Shown here: piece by piece, positions 1 to 8,211 of the stretch
Numbering within the stretch: the first letter of the stretch is position 1
Layout: each line of letters starts with the position of its first letter
Assembly (NCBI RefSeq): GCF_001678845.1
Contig: NZ_MAIQ01000013.1
Span: 1-45,040, forward strand
DNA: 45,040 bases
Reading direction: 5' to 3'
Origin: Christensenella intestinihominis
Lineage (GTDB): Bacteria; Bacillota; Clostridia; Christensenellales; Christensenellaceae
Made by a program: the position numbers and the translations under genes
Notes under the pieces: generated by a model
The model's database searches: none
Told to the model about the DNA's origin: nothing
Seen by the model: only the letters and a program-made list of their open reading frames with translations

Positions 1-61
1 TTTCTCTTTCATGACTGCTATTCAGTTTTGAATGTGCTTGGCACTTTTAAAACAAGTTTAT

Positions 62-206
62 AAAATTTCCGGCGGCGACGCTGTGAGCATGAGGCGAAAA
101 CAAGCCGCAGGCGCAGTTTAAGCCCATAGCGAATGTGTTTCGCGCTTGACAGCCGGGAAGAAGCAGGAAGCATAGCGACCTGTACAATTAAATAGTTTTC
201 AAAATT

Positions 207-217
<11 letters not shown>
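62..217 (+). repeat. Imperfect direct repeat of the 5S front end in the rRNA spacer
   Basis: The 17-mer AAAATTTCCGGCGGCGA at 62-78 recurs as AAAATTTCCGGTGGCGA at 201-217, one mismatch and 139 bp apart. The second copy is the start of the real 5S gene. The 122 bp between the copies does not continue as 5S. It may be a spacer insertion or a recombination scar left by exchange between rRNA operons. I see no gene in it. Confidence 0.6.
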
Positions 218-322
<105 letters not shown>

Positions 323-576
323 TTCAATTTTTTCAATATCCTATGTAGAGGGTCCTTTTGCCTAGAGCTTAAGGGCTTTTTACTTTGCAGTATTTAATTA
401 TTTGCAGATATACACTTCGTTGACCGCGACATGCGGATATGCTAAACTTTTAATGGCGGATGAAAAGAGCGGCATATTTTGAGACGGTCCCTTGCTTTCC
501 TGATCGTGATCGCATTGCCCGGGTCATCTGCCTTGTTGCAAATTTGACAGAAATAATATATATGGAAGGAAAATCA

Positions 577-1518
577 ATGGATAAAATTGCAGTATTGATC
601 CCTTGCTATAATGAAAGCAAAACGATCGGGAAAGTAGTTCGTGACTATAAAGCGGCATTGCCGGAAGCGACGATCTATGTTTATGACAATAATTCCGCCG
701 ACCATACGGATGAAATCGCGCGGGAAGCGGGCGCGGTAGTCCGCTACGAATATCAGCAGGGGAAAGGCAACGTAATCCGGCGCATGTTCCGCGAAATCGA
801 AGCGGAATGCTACCTGATGATAGACGGCGACGATACCTACCCTGCGGAATACGCGCGGCAGATGGTCTCGGAGGTGCTTGAGAAACAGGCGGATATGGCC
901 GTGGGAGACAGGCTTTCATCAACCTATTTTACGGAAAACAAACGGCCTTTCCACAATATGGGAAATTCTCTTGTACGTAAGTCGATCAATGCGCTTTTCA
1001 AAAGCGATATCAAAGATGTTATGACGGGCTATCGCGCGTTCAGCTATTTATTTGTAAAAACGTTCCCGGTTCTGTCCAAGGGGTTTGAAATAGAAACGGA
1101 GATGACGATCCATGCCGTGGATAAGAATATGCGCGTCTCTAATGTAATCATAGAGTACCGAGACAGACCAGAAGGCAGCGAATCAAAGCTTAACACCTAT
1201 TCGGATGGAATCAAGGTGCTCAAAACCATTTTTAAATTCTATAAGAACTATAAGCCGCTGGCCTTCTTTTCAATCATTGGTCTGATTTTGTTCATAATCG
1301 GAGCATGCTTCTTCCTGCCTGTTCTAATCACTTACATTGGGACCGGCCTGGTCCCGCAATTCCCATCCTTCATTGCAAGCGGATTTTTCGTGCTTGCCGC
1401 GCTTCAATCGATATTTGTCGGCCTGACGCTCGATGTTTTGCGGCAGAAGGACCGTCATGATTTCGAGATGCGTCTTAACGATATGCAGGCGCGGTTTGGA
1501 AAGGAAAAAGAACAGTGA
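577..1518 (+). CDS. Family 2 glycosyltransferase, polyprenyl-phosphate sugar transferase type
   Basis: A 313-residue membrane-anchored GT2 enzyme that probably moves a sugar from a nucleotide donor to undecaprenyl phosphate on the inner membrane face. The GT-A fold starts at once (IAVLIPCYNES, residues 4-14), with acidic motif DGDD near residues 83-86. Two predicted membrane helices lie near 229-255 and 266-292, as in DPM1/GtrB/CsbB relatives. I chose the ATG at 577 because GGAAGGA sits 6 bp before it; an in-frame ATG at 562 lacks a site. The stop overlaps the next start by 4 bp (GTGA), so the four genes to 4372 are one operon. A weak promoter (TTGACC 420-425, TAAACT 444-449) lies upstream. 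The sugar cannot be read from sequence. Confidence 0.88.
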   Translation: MDKIAVLIPCYNESKTIGKVVRDYKAALPEATIYVYDNNSADHTDEIAREAGAVVRYEYQQGKGNVIRRMFREIEAECYLMIDGDDTYPAEYARQMVSEVLEKQADMAVGDRLSSTYFTENKRPFHNMGNSLVRKSINALFKSDIKDVMTGYRAFSYLFVKTFPVLSKGFEIETEMTIHAVDKNMRVSNVIIEYRDRPEGSESKLNTYSDGIKVLKTIFKFYKNYKPLAFFSIIGLILFIIGACFFLPVLITYIGTGLVPQFPSFIASGFFVLAALQSIFVGLTLDVLRQKDRHDFEMRLNDMQARFGKEKEQ

Positions 1519-1859
1519 GTATGGGGGAGTCCTTTGCGAAAAACAAAAAAGGGATTGTTCTGATGATCCTGTCTTCGATATGCGTCTGTATCGGGCAGCT
1601 TTTTTGGAAGCTCTCTGTAACGGACGGAATATCTTTCATGATCGTAGGCTTTGCGTTTTATGCGTTTGGCGCCCTTATTATGCTTGTCGCATATAAATAT
1701 GGAAGCCTTTCCGTACTTCAGCCGATGCTGAGCCTAAATTACATTTTTACAATCTTCCTTGCGGCTTTTGTATTGGGGGAAGTTATCACGCCGATGAAAC
1801 TTGCCGGAATCCTGGTGATCACGGCAAGCGTTGTATTGATCGGGGGTGGAGACCGTTAA
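1515..1859 (+). CDS. Small EamA/SMR-type membrane protein, probable lipid-sugar flippase subunit
   Basis: A 114-residue protein of four predicted membrane helices, resembling small multidrug resistance and ArnE/ArnF-type proteins. In arabinose-lipid and teichoic-acid modification systems such proteins work as pairs that flip a polyprenyl-phosphate sugar. Here it sits directly after a GT2 enzyme and before a second protein of the same size, which favours a heterodimeric flippase over drug efflux. The GTG start at 1515 overlaps the previous stop; the ATG at 1521 is an alternative two codons later. The end overlaps the next gene by 14 bp, pointing to translational coupling. Confidence 0.8.
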   Translation: MSMGESFAKNKKGIVLMILSSICVCIGQLFWKLSVTDGISFMIVGFAFYAFGALIMLVAYKYGSLSVLQPMLSLNYIFTIFLAAFVLGEVITPMKLAGILVITASVVLIGGGDR

Positions 1860-2187
1860 GCCGTTTTATATTTTGATTTTAATCGTTATGACCATATTTG
1901 GATCGGTCGCCGCATTGTTCCTGAAAAAGGCCTCGTCCTTTCAGAATTTCAGGGAGCTTCTGCGCAACCGCAATCTTTATATTGGCGGCTTTCTATATCT
2001 CGCCGCTGCACTGCTCAATATTTATATTTTACGCTTTCTCGATTATTCCGTTGTATTGCCGCTTACCTCCATTACCTATATTTGGACGATGATCCTATCT
2101 TATCTTATTTTAAAGGAGAAGATCACGGTGAAAAAAGTAATTGGAACGGTTGGAATATTGATCGGTGCTTTATTGATTACGTTGTAA
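1846..2187 (+). CDS. Second small EamA/SMR-type membrane protein, probable flippase partner
   Basis: A 113-residue protein with four predicted membrane helices and the EamA-like ending where a conserved Leu-Lys-Glu-Lys (LKEKIT, near residue 85) precedes the last helix. It begins with GTG at 1846 inside the preceding gene, 14 bp before that gene stops. The tight overlap of two small paralogous subunits matches ArnE/ArnF-like pairs. Its likely job is moving the lipid-linked sugar made by the GT2 enzyme to the outer face for the large membrane protein downstream. Substrate unknown. Confidence 0.8.
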   Translation: METVKPFYILILIVMTIFGSVAALFLKKASSFQNFRELLRNRNLYIGGFLYLAAALLNIYILRFLDYSVVLPLTSITYIWTMILSYLILKEKITVKKVIGTVGILIGALLITL

Positions 2188-2212
2188 AATTGGAAGAAAG
2201 GTGCGGCATGGC

Positions 2213-4372
2213 ATGGAAATTAATTTAAAAAATACTTACAGAGTAAAAACTCCGGCGCTTTGGCTCGCATTGGGTATAGGGATATGTATCATCGCGGCCT
2301 ACGGACTAGAGGCGCTTTATGTACGCATATTTCCATATGTCGTGACTGAAAAACAGATTCTATTACAGAGCCCTGAGAGATGGGTTGCCTTTTTTATATT
2401 TTGTTACTATATTTTCCTGCATTTTGTGATCCAACCTAAAAAGATTTACCATTTTATTTATAAATATCGGTTTTTGCTTGCTTTTGCGGTGTTTATTTTA
2501 TGCGTCCTGTTGCAGTTGCATGGTTCCTCTATGAGCATTTGGAATACTTATCTTTCTAAGGGGGATGATCCAAGCCGGTTTCAAGAACCAATATTCGGGC
2601 TGACACGCGGCATCCGCTCAGATGAATGGAATGTATTTACACCGCTTGCCATGTCGCAGGAATTCAATGATTATGGGATCGTCAATTCGATCTCCCGTGC
2701 ATGGCCGACCGATATGCTGACGATCTATAACCAGCCGGTATGGGATATAACGCTGATTGCGAAACCTTTCTACTGGGGATATCTCCTGCTTGGATCAAGC
2801 TACGGCCTTTCGTGGTTCTGGGCAGGCAGGATGATCGCGTTGTTTCTTGTTACCTTTGAATTGTTTATGTTACTGACCAAAGGAAAAAAGGGTTATTCCG
2901 TCATGGCGGCGTTCCTGATCTCGTTTGCGCCGGTGGTGCAATGGTGGTTTGCCATTAACTTTTTTGTGGAAATGCTGGTGGCAGGACAGCTTGCAATTTT
3001 AATGATCTATCATTTTATGAATACAAGTAGTTTGCTGAAAAAGGCGCTTTACGCATTTGTATTTGCACTGTGCGGATTGGCTTATATTTTTGCGCTGTAT
3101 CCGGCCTGGATGATTCCGCTTCTGTATGTATTTGCTGCGCTTGCGGTATGGGTGATCATCTCAAATTTCAAAAATGGGAAGCGGAGAAAAGCGGAATGGT
3201 TTTATATTGCCGGTGCGTTGCTCATGATCGGTGGGATCGCCGCTTTTTGGTACCTGCGGTCTGAAGAAGCATTTACGCTCACCATGAATACAGTGTATCC
3301 GGGAAGCCGTGTATATACGGGCGGTGACGGTATCGATTGGATATTTGCTTATACAACAAATCTGGCCACCCCCTATCTTAGTACACAAAATCCATGTGAA
3401 GGGGCAATGATGTATGGATTCTTCCCATTAACGGAAATACTCGCCTGCATTTATCTGTTTAAAAGAAAGTTTAAAGATTTATTTGTCATATTATTGATGG
3501 CATTGGATATATTTTTTCTGCTTTTCGTGATATTGGGAGCGCCTGTATGGCTTGCCAAGGCAACGTTGCTTTCCAATACGACAGCGCGTATCATGCCAAT
3601 CATATGCTTTATTGAGATATTGATTTTTATTAAGATATTGTCATCGGATGATGAACCGCTAATTTCCGCTAAGTTGCCAAGGGCAATTTTTATATTGGCT
3701 GGCATAGGTCTTTCGGTTTTAGCGGTTTATACAGCGGCACATTCCTACTATACGTCGATTCTTCCAACCAATAATACGCCTACGGTATATTGGATTGCTT
3801 TTGCCGCAGTAATGAGCGCATTTATGGCGTATTTTTTCCTGAATCGCAAAGGAAAGTTAAAGACTGTGTTTACTCTATGTATGTGTTTGCTTGCATTTCT
3901 ATCGGGGGTGTTCGTCAATCCGGTTATGCGGACGACGGATGCGATCTATGATAAGCCACTGGCAGAAGCGGTACAGGAAATACAGCAGAAAGAGCCAGGG
4001 ATATGGATTGGCGCAGATATGACCTCTAACTTCTTAATTGCAAACGGGGCGCCAACCATTACTTCTACTAATATTTTCCCGGCGCTCGAGCGATGGAAAG
4101 TATTTGATGAAACTGGAGAGAAACAAGATATTTATAATCGCTATGCGCATATATTCCTCTATTTTACAGAAGAAGAAACGGAATTAGCGCCGGGGCCATC
4201 CGGGGATACGTTCGCTCTATACTTGAATCCGAACGATTTGTTCACATTAGGTGTGGATTATATTTGCACTTCAATAGGAACCGAAATCCCAACAGGGGGT
4301 TTCCAAGGAGCGCTGACACCAATCTATGAGGACGGCAACGCAAGAATCTACCGCGTTGACCCCATAGAATAG
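2213..4372 (+). CDS. Large polytopic membrane protein, GT-C-like outer-face glycosyltransferase
   Basis: A 719-residue protein with many predicted membrane helices from about residue 10 to 570 and a soluble C-terminal part of about 150 residues. The layout resembles YfhO and related GT-C proteins, which take a sugar from a polyprenyl-phosphate donor outside the cell and attach it to a wall polymer or protein. Family membership is inferred from architecture and operon position; I do not see a diagnostic motif with certainty. The ATG at 2213 has GAAAGG about 10 bp upstream; the GTG at 2201 would overlap that site, so I rejected it. It ends before a strong terminator. Confidence 0.72.
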   Translation: MEINLKNTYRVKTPALWLALGIGICIIAAYGLEALYVRIFPYVVTEKQILLQSPERWVAFFIFCYYIFLHFVIQPKKIYHFIYKYRFLLAFAVFILCVLLQLHGSSMSIWNTYLSKGDDPSRFQEPIFGLTRGIRSDEWNVFTPLAMSQEFNDYGIVNSISRAWPTDMLTIYNQPVWDITLIAKPFYWGYLLLGSSYGLSWFWAGRMIALFLVTFELFMLLTKGKKGYSVMAAFLISFAPVVQWWFAINFFVEMLVAGQLAILMIYHFMNTSSLLKKALYAFVFALCGLAYIFALYPAWMIPLLYVFAALAVWVIISNFKNGKRRKAEWFYIAGALLMIGGIAAFWYLRSEEAFTLTMNTVYPGSRVYTGGDGIDWIFAYTTNLATPYLSTQNPCEGAMMYGFFPLTEILACIYLFKRKFKDLFVILLMALDIFFLLFVILGAPVWLAKATLLSNTTARIMPIICFIEILIFIKILSSDDEPLISAKLPRAIFILAGIGLSVLAVYTAAHSYYTSILPTNNTPTVYWIAFAAVMSAFMAYFFLNRKGKLKTVFTLCMCLLAFLSGVFVNPVMRTTDAIYDKPLAEAVQEIQQKEPGIWIGADMTSNFLIANGAPTITSTNIFPALERWKVFDETGEKQDIYNRYAHIFLYFTEEETELAPGPSGDTFALYLNPNDLFTLGVDYICTSIGTEIPTGGFQGALTPIYEDGNARIYRVDPIE

Positions 4373-4417
4373 AAAAGTGGCCGCCGCTTCCCTAAAAAAC
4401 TATTTTCATAGCGAAAC

Positions 4418-4457
4418 AAAAAAGCATTTCCTGTCAGGTGTCAGGAAATGCTTTTTT
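4418..4457. terminator. Bidirectional intrinsic terminator
   Basis: A perfect 16-bp inverted repeat (AAAAAAGCATTTCCTG at 4418-4433 against 4442-4457) with an 8-nt loop and A/T runs on both sides. It lies between the convergent glycosylation operon (+) and the CrtI-like gene (-) and would stop transcription from both. Confidence 0.92.
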
Positions 4458-4513
4458 GAAAAGAGCTGCAATTTGCAGCATAACCACGGCGCTTTCCAAG
4501 AGTTGCAAAAAAT

Positions 4514-5998
4514 TTAGATTTCACCTTCAAATACGGTTTTTGAGTCCCGGCATAAATATTGCACGGCGGTCCTGCCTGTGGAAACCGCCACGGGCAGCCC
4601 GCCGGGAGCAAGCATACGCTGTCCCGCAAAGTACAGGCCGGAAACCTCTGCTTTGAGGGGATAGGAGGCCTGGGGAACCCCGGGCTCCATTACAGTCATC
4701 CATGAGCCCTTATAAGTCCCGCAGTAACGTTCGTAGGTGAGCGGCGTTGCGACGTCCCATACGGCAAACCTGCCGCGCATTTGCGGGAATTGTTCCCCGA
4801 GGATATCCATCATATCGCTTGCCAGCCTTTCCTTTTTGGACTGGTAGGAGCCGTCCTCCTTTGCCCTTTTCCAGTAATCGTAGGAATCCCCCATGAGCGC
4901 GCTCGTGACGGCGGTGCAGCCCTTCGGCGCATATCCCGCGAAAGAGGCGTAATTGTTGATGCCAAGGCAAGGAAAGCTTTCCCCTGCAAACATCAGGGGT
5001 TTTTTGGGGGAAAACAGCAAATTTTCCGGAAGCTCCGAAAGATCGGCCTCGACACCGAAACACAGGAAGGTATTGAGCAGGGGCTTCACTGCCCGGCGCA
5101 TTTCGTCCATCCATGGCTCGTGGAGCGGCGGATCGAACAATGCGTCTACGGCAGCCAGGGCGTCTGCCGTGACAATCACCGCATCCGCAGGTATGAATTC
5201 ACCGCCTGCAACAACGCCGGTTACACGGCCATCCTGAAGTATGACCTTTTCTGCGCGCGTGCTATAACGGATTGTTCCGTCCAGCTCTTCAAAACGGCTT
5301 GCCATATTACGTGCCATTGCGAGGGAACCACCCACAGGGTAACCGCCGTCGCCTGCGGCAAGCGTACCCAGTGTAAAATGAATTGAATTCGCGGTAAAAT
5401 CATTGGAACCGATCATGCTTCCAAACAGCTTGCGCAGCGTAGGATTTTTGAACTTTGCAACATATTCGCCGCAGCTGGTCTTTCCGAGTGCGTTCATACG
5501 CGGGAGCACTGACAGCATGGAAAACATCAGAGAGAGCGGTGGAGTGCTTTTATGTTTCACCTCGACGCCCTTTATATCCATCACAGGCATTGCCATTTTA
5601 CGGAATTTTTTGATATCCCGGCACAAAGAATGGATCATTTTGGCATCCTCGGGGGCAATATCCCGCAGGTGGCGCTCAAGGCGGTCGGGATCGCGGTACA
5701 GGCAAACGCTCCGGCTGCCTTCAAGGCAGGTGAAAAAGGGGTCGCGGTTATAAATTTCCGTATCCTCCCGCAGCGCACCCGTTTCCTGCCACAGCCTGTG
5801 GAGCGGGCTCCCGGAAGAAGAACCGGTGAGCCAGTGCATACCTCCCTCAAATAAATAGCCGCCGCGCCGCCAGCTTGTGCTGTTGCCGCCCGGAATCGTG
5901 TGCATCTCAAGGATTTCCGCGTCAAAGCCGCTGCGCCGCGCATAAACGCCGGCGGAAAGCCCCGCGATTCCCGCGCCGATAATCAATACTTTTTTCAT
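4514..5998 (-). CDS. CrtI-like FAD-dependent oxidoreductase (phytoene desaturase superfamily)
   Basis: A 494-residue flavoprotein. The N-terminus has the FAD-binding Rossmann motif GAGIAGLSAG (residues 8-17) with an acidic residue after strand 2, and the C-terminus carries a YFAGQRMLAPGGLPVAV-type FAD segment, as in phytoene desaturases and all-trans-retinol saturase-like enzymes. No phytoene synthase or other carotenoid gene is nearby, so a carotenoid role is not supported; gut Firmicutes often carry such proteins with unknown substrates. Start ATG is preceded by GAGGAG at 6 bp. A TetR gene lies upstream on the same strand, but an IS110 element now separates them. A TATAAT (complement of 6013-6018) close to the start could serve as a new -10. 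Confidence 0.85.
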   Translation of the reverse strand: MKKVLIIGAGIAGLSAGVYARRSGFDAEILEMHTIPGGNSTSWRRGGYLFEGGMHWLTGSSSGSPLHRLWQETGALREDTEIYNRDPFFTCLEGSRSVCLYRDPDRLERHLRDIAPEDAKMIHSLCRDIKKFRKMAMPVMDIKGVEVKHKSTPPLSLMFSMLSVLPRMNALGKTSCGEYVAKFKNPTLRKLFGSMIGSNDFTANSIHFTLGTLAAGDGGYPVGGSLAMARNMASRFEELDGTIRYSTRAEKVILQDGRVTGVVAGGEFIPADAVIVTADALAAVDALFDPPLHEPWMDEMRRAVKPLLNTFLCFGVEADLSELPENLLFSPKKPLMFAGESFPCLGINNYASFAGYAPKGCTAVTSALMGDSYDYWKRAKEDGSYQSKKERLASDMMDILGEQFPQMRGRFAVWDVATPLTYERYCGTYKGSWMTVMEPGVPQASYPLKAEVSGLYFAGQRMLAPGGLPVAVSTGRTAVQYLCRDSKTVFEGEI

Positions 5999-6039
5999 GG
6001 TTTTCTCCTCGTATTATAAAGTAGTAGTTATTAAAGTCC

Positions 6040-6215
6040 CTCTCCAAGGGCTGTGCTACACTGTAAGGGATGCTGTGGATTGGTTTGTTTCTCCTACCAC
6101 CAGATGGTTCTCATAAGGCTCCAACCACAGCCCTTTACCAGTTTGTTGATTAGTTAGATACCGCCAGACGGTTTATGTAGAGCGAGGTTACAAGCGTAAA
6201 GTGTTCTGTGGTACA
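6040..6215 (+). ncRNA. Candidate IS110 bridge RNA
   Basis: The non-coding left end of the IS110 element folds into successive hairpins. One long hairpin pairs GCTGTGG (6071-6077) and TGG with CCA and CCACAGC (to 6131) and encloses a small hairpin whose core reads ACCACCAGATGGT. A second hairpin near 6160-6175 has the matching core ACCGCCAGACGGT. Two related loops before the transposase fit the target-binding and donor-binding loops known for IS110-group bridge RNAs. Limits are approximate. The hairpins are seen; the RNA identity is inferred from the family. Confidence 0.6.
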
Positions 6216-6248
6216 GCAGCATCAAATATATTTCCCCGGAGGTTCGTT

Positions 6249-7424
6249 ATGATTTATGTTGGTATTGATGTTGCAAAGGATAAGCATGATTGTTTTATCA
6301 TGAATTCCGAGGGTATTATCATCGCGGATGGGTTCACCATTTCCAATAACATGGAGGGCTTCAACACCCTGCTGGATAGGATTCGCTGCTGTTCCTCGCG
6401 CCAAGATAAAATAAAAGTAGGACTTGAGGCTACCGGACACTACAGCTACAATATCCTCGGATTCCTTCTTGACAATGGTCTGCCAACCTACGTCTTGAAT
6501 CCCCTGCACACCAACCTCTACCGGAAAAGCCTTAGCCTTAGAAAGACCAAGACCGACCGTGTCGACGCACGTTCCATTGCGGCTATGCTCATGTCTGATG
6601 TGGGCCTCAAACCCTACACAGATACAGCTTACCACAACGAGGAATTAAAATCACTCACCAGATACCGTTTCGACAAGGTGAAGGAACGCGGTCAGCTCAA
6701 ACAGTCCATTGCTCGCTTGGTTTGCATTCTGTTTCCCGAACTGGAAAACCTTGTTTCAACACTCCATATGGCCTCTGTCTATGCCTTGCTGGAAGAGCTT
6801 CCCGGAGCAAGGCAAATTTCCGAGGCGCACCTCACACACCTCAAGACGCTTCTATCCACCGCCTCCAAAGGCCATTACAAGCGGGATATGGCACTGCTGA
6901 TCCGCGAGACCGCTCAATCCTCCATTGGCTCCCATAGGCCCGCTAAATCACTGGAGCTGAAGCATACCATCCACCTCATCCGGGAATTGGATACGGAGAT
7001 TCAAGAAATTGAGACGGCTATCCAAGCTATCATGGACAAGCTCCATTCTCCCATCACCACCATTCCCGGTATCAGCTACCGCATGGGCGCTATGATACTG
7101 GCTGAGGTAGGCGATTTCTCCCGCTTTGATTCTCCGGATAAGGTGCTTGCATACGCCGGTCTTTCGCCCTCTACCTACCAATCCGGAAAACTGGCAAATT
7201 GTTATCCCCACATGGAGAAACGTGGCTCCCGATACTTACGGTATGCTCTTTTCAATGCCGCCAAGTATGTCTGCCATTGGGATGCTGCCTTTGCAGCATA
7301 CCTTGCCAAAAAGCGTTCGGAAGGCAAGCATTACAATGTCGCTGTTTCCCATGCGGCCAAGAAACTCGTACGGCTCATCTTTGCCCTGGAAAAATCCGGC
7401 GAGCCGTACCATTTGGCGGCATAA
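6249..7424 (+). CDS. IS110-family DEDD transposase (recombinase)
   Basis: A 391-residue recombinase with an N-terminal RuvC-like DEDD domain, opening with YVGIDVAKDKHD (catalytic Asp near residue 6), a Glu in LEATGHYS, and acidic residues in KTDRVDARSIA. The C-terminal Transposase_20 domain has the family block AGLSPSTYQSGKL, whose serine region is thought to make the covalent DNA bond. Full length, with no frameshift, so probably active. Start ATG 6249 follows GGAGG at 6 bp; the open frame extends upstream to 6201 but lacks a ribosome site. Direction is opposite to both flanking genes. Confidence 0.94.
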   Translation: MIYVGIDVAKDKHDCFIMNSEGIIIADGFTISNNMEGFNTLLDRIRCCSSRQDKIKVGLEATGHYSYNILGFLLDNGLPTYVLNPLHTNLYRKSLSLRKTKTDRVDARSIAAMLMSDVGLKPYTDTAYHNEELKSLTRYRFDKVKERGQLKQSIARLVCILFPELENLVSTLHMASVYALLEELPGARQISEAHLTHLKTLLSTASKGHYKRDMALLIRETAQSSIGSHRPAKSLELKHTIHLIRELDTEIQEIETAIQAIMDKLHSPITTIPGISYRMGAMILAEVGDFSRFDSPDKVLAYAGLSPSTYQSGKLANCYPHMEKRGSRYLRYALFNAAKYVCHWDAAFAAYLAKKRSEGKHYNVAVSHAAKKLVRLIFALEKSGEPYHLAA

Positions 7425-7513
7425 TATTCTGCTTTGTTGATAATCCGTCTTATCTGACGCTTGCTTTTTGTACCTTTTTTGACCCATCTGGTTTTTTACA
7501 TCACTCCCAACTT

Positions 7514-8104
7514 TCAGACTTGACTTTTAATAGTTAGTCTTATAATATCTATGATCCAGTCACTTTCCGGGCATGGCATGTGGAAAAGCGCGACAGCCTG
7601 CGCGCATCCCTGGATCGCCGTCCAATAAGCGACGGAGAGCGCCAGGGGATCGCCCGCGCGGATCGTTCCTTCTTCCTGCCCCTTTTGAATTAGGGGGACT
7701 GATTTTTCATAATAGTTGACACGTTGGATGATTTGATGGATATGTTCCGGCGTCGCGTCGCTGTAAAAGGCCTGGTTCATGAGTACGAACATTTTTGCGG
7801 CGAAGGGCTCCCTGCGGATCATGGAAAAAATAAATTCACAGGCCCTTTCAAAAAAGGCGAGGGGCGCAAGCCCGGAAAGGCCCGCAGACATGTTTTCCGG
7901 ACCGCTGATTCCAAGACCAATCAATTCCTCATACAATTCTTCCTTAGAGGAAAAATAGTGGAATAAAAGCCCCGTGCTCATATCCGCCGCAGCGGCAATA
8001 TCGCTGATTTTAGTTGCGGAATAGCCCTTGCGTATAAAAAGGTCGAGGCCTGTTTCGAGTATCTGGCTGCGCCGTTTTTCCTTTTGGTCCGATCGTTTGC
8101 CCAT
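7514..8104 (-). CDS. TetR/AcrR-family transcriptional regulator
   Basis: A 196-residue repressor. The N-terminal helix-turn-helix is typical (LFIRKGYSATKISDIAAAA, then GLLFHYFSSKEELYEEL), and the C-terminal half is a variable ligand-binding domain whose ligand is unknown. Its own promoter (TTGACT, 17 bp, TATAAT) overlaps a perfect 18-bp palindrome, which argues for autorepression. Downstream on the same strand is the CrtI-like gene, now cut off by the IS110 element about 90 bp after this stop. The C-terminus ends normally, so the insertion does not seem to have truncated it. Confidence 0.9.
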   Translation of the reverse strand: MGKRSDQKEKRRSQILETGLDLFIRKGYSATKISDIAAAADMSTGLLFHYFSSKEELYEELIGLGISGPENMSAGLSGLAPLAFFERACEFIFSMIRREPFAAKMFVLMNQAFYSDATPEHIHQIIQRVNYYEKSVPLIQKGQEEGTIRAGDPLALSVAYWTAIQGCAQAVALFHMPCPESDWIIDIIRLTIKSQV

Positions 8105-8121
8105 TTATTGACTCCGCGTTC

Positions 8122-8139
8122 ATTGAATAATAATTCAAT
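8122..8139. promoter_or_regulatory. Palindromic operator of the TetR gene
   Basis: A perfect inverted repeat, ATTGAAT-AATA-ATTCAAT, 18 bp before the TetR start. It touches the -10 element of the TetR promoter, the place expected for an autorepressor site. Binding by this TetR is inferred from position. Confidence 0.75.
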
Positions 8140-8166
8140 TATATGTTTTATTCCTTGAGAAGTCAA
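8138..8166 (-). promoter_or_regulatory. Sigma-A promoter of the TetR gene
   Basis: On the minus strand TTGACT (complement of 8161-8166), a 17-bp spacer and TATAAT (complement of 8138-8143). Near-consensus spacing and hexamers. The operator palindrome overlaps its downstream edge. Confidence 0.78.
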
Positions 8167-8170
8167 ACAA

Positions 8171-8198
8171 AAAGCACCTTCCTTTCGGAAGATGCTTT
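8171..8198 (-). terminator. Intrinsic terminator of the InlB-B-repeat protein gene
   Basis: Hairpin AAAGCA/TGCTTT plus CTTCC/GGAAG with one mismatch and a 4-nt loop. Read on the minus strand it is followed by a T-rich run, ending the gene at 8212-9111 before the TetR promoter. Confidence 0.8.
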
Positions 8199-8211
8199 CC
8201 GGTTCCGTCAA

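Larger units (their letters stand above)
6040..7500 (+). mobile_element. IS110-family insertion sequence (approximate limits)
   Basis: Holds one DEDD transposase gene on the plus strand, flanked by a structured non-coding left part of about 200 nt and a short right part of about 80 nt. A long left and short right end is the IS110-group pattern (rather than IS1111). The exact ends cannot be fixed: this family often lacks terminal inverted repeats and target duplications, and the flanking uninterrupted site is not available. The element lies between two minus-strand genes (TetR and CrtI-like) that were probably adjacent before insertion. Confidence 0.75.

Noticed and set aside
62-200. A second 5S gene
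   Set aside because: Only the first 17 bases match; the rest of the 5S sequence is missing.
4514-5998. Carotenoid biosynthesis locus
   Set aside because: The protein is CrtI-like, but no phytoene synthase or other pathway gene is near.
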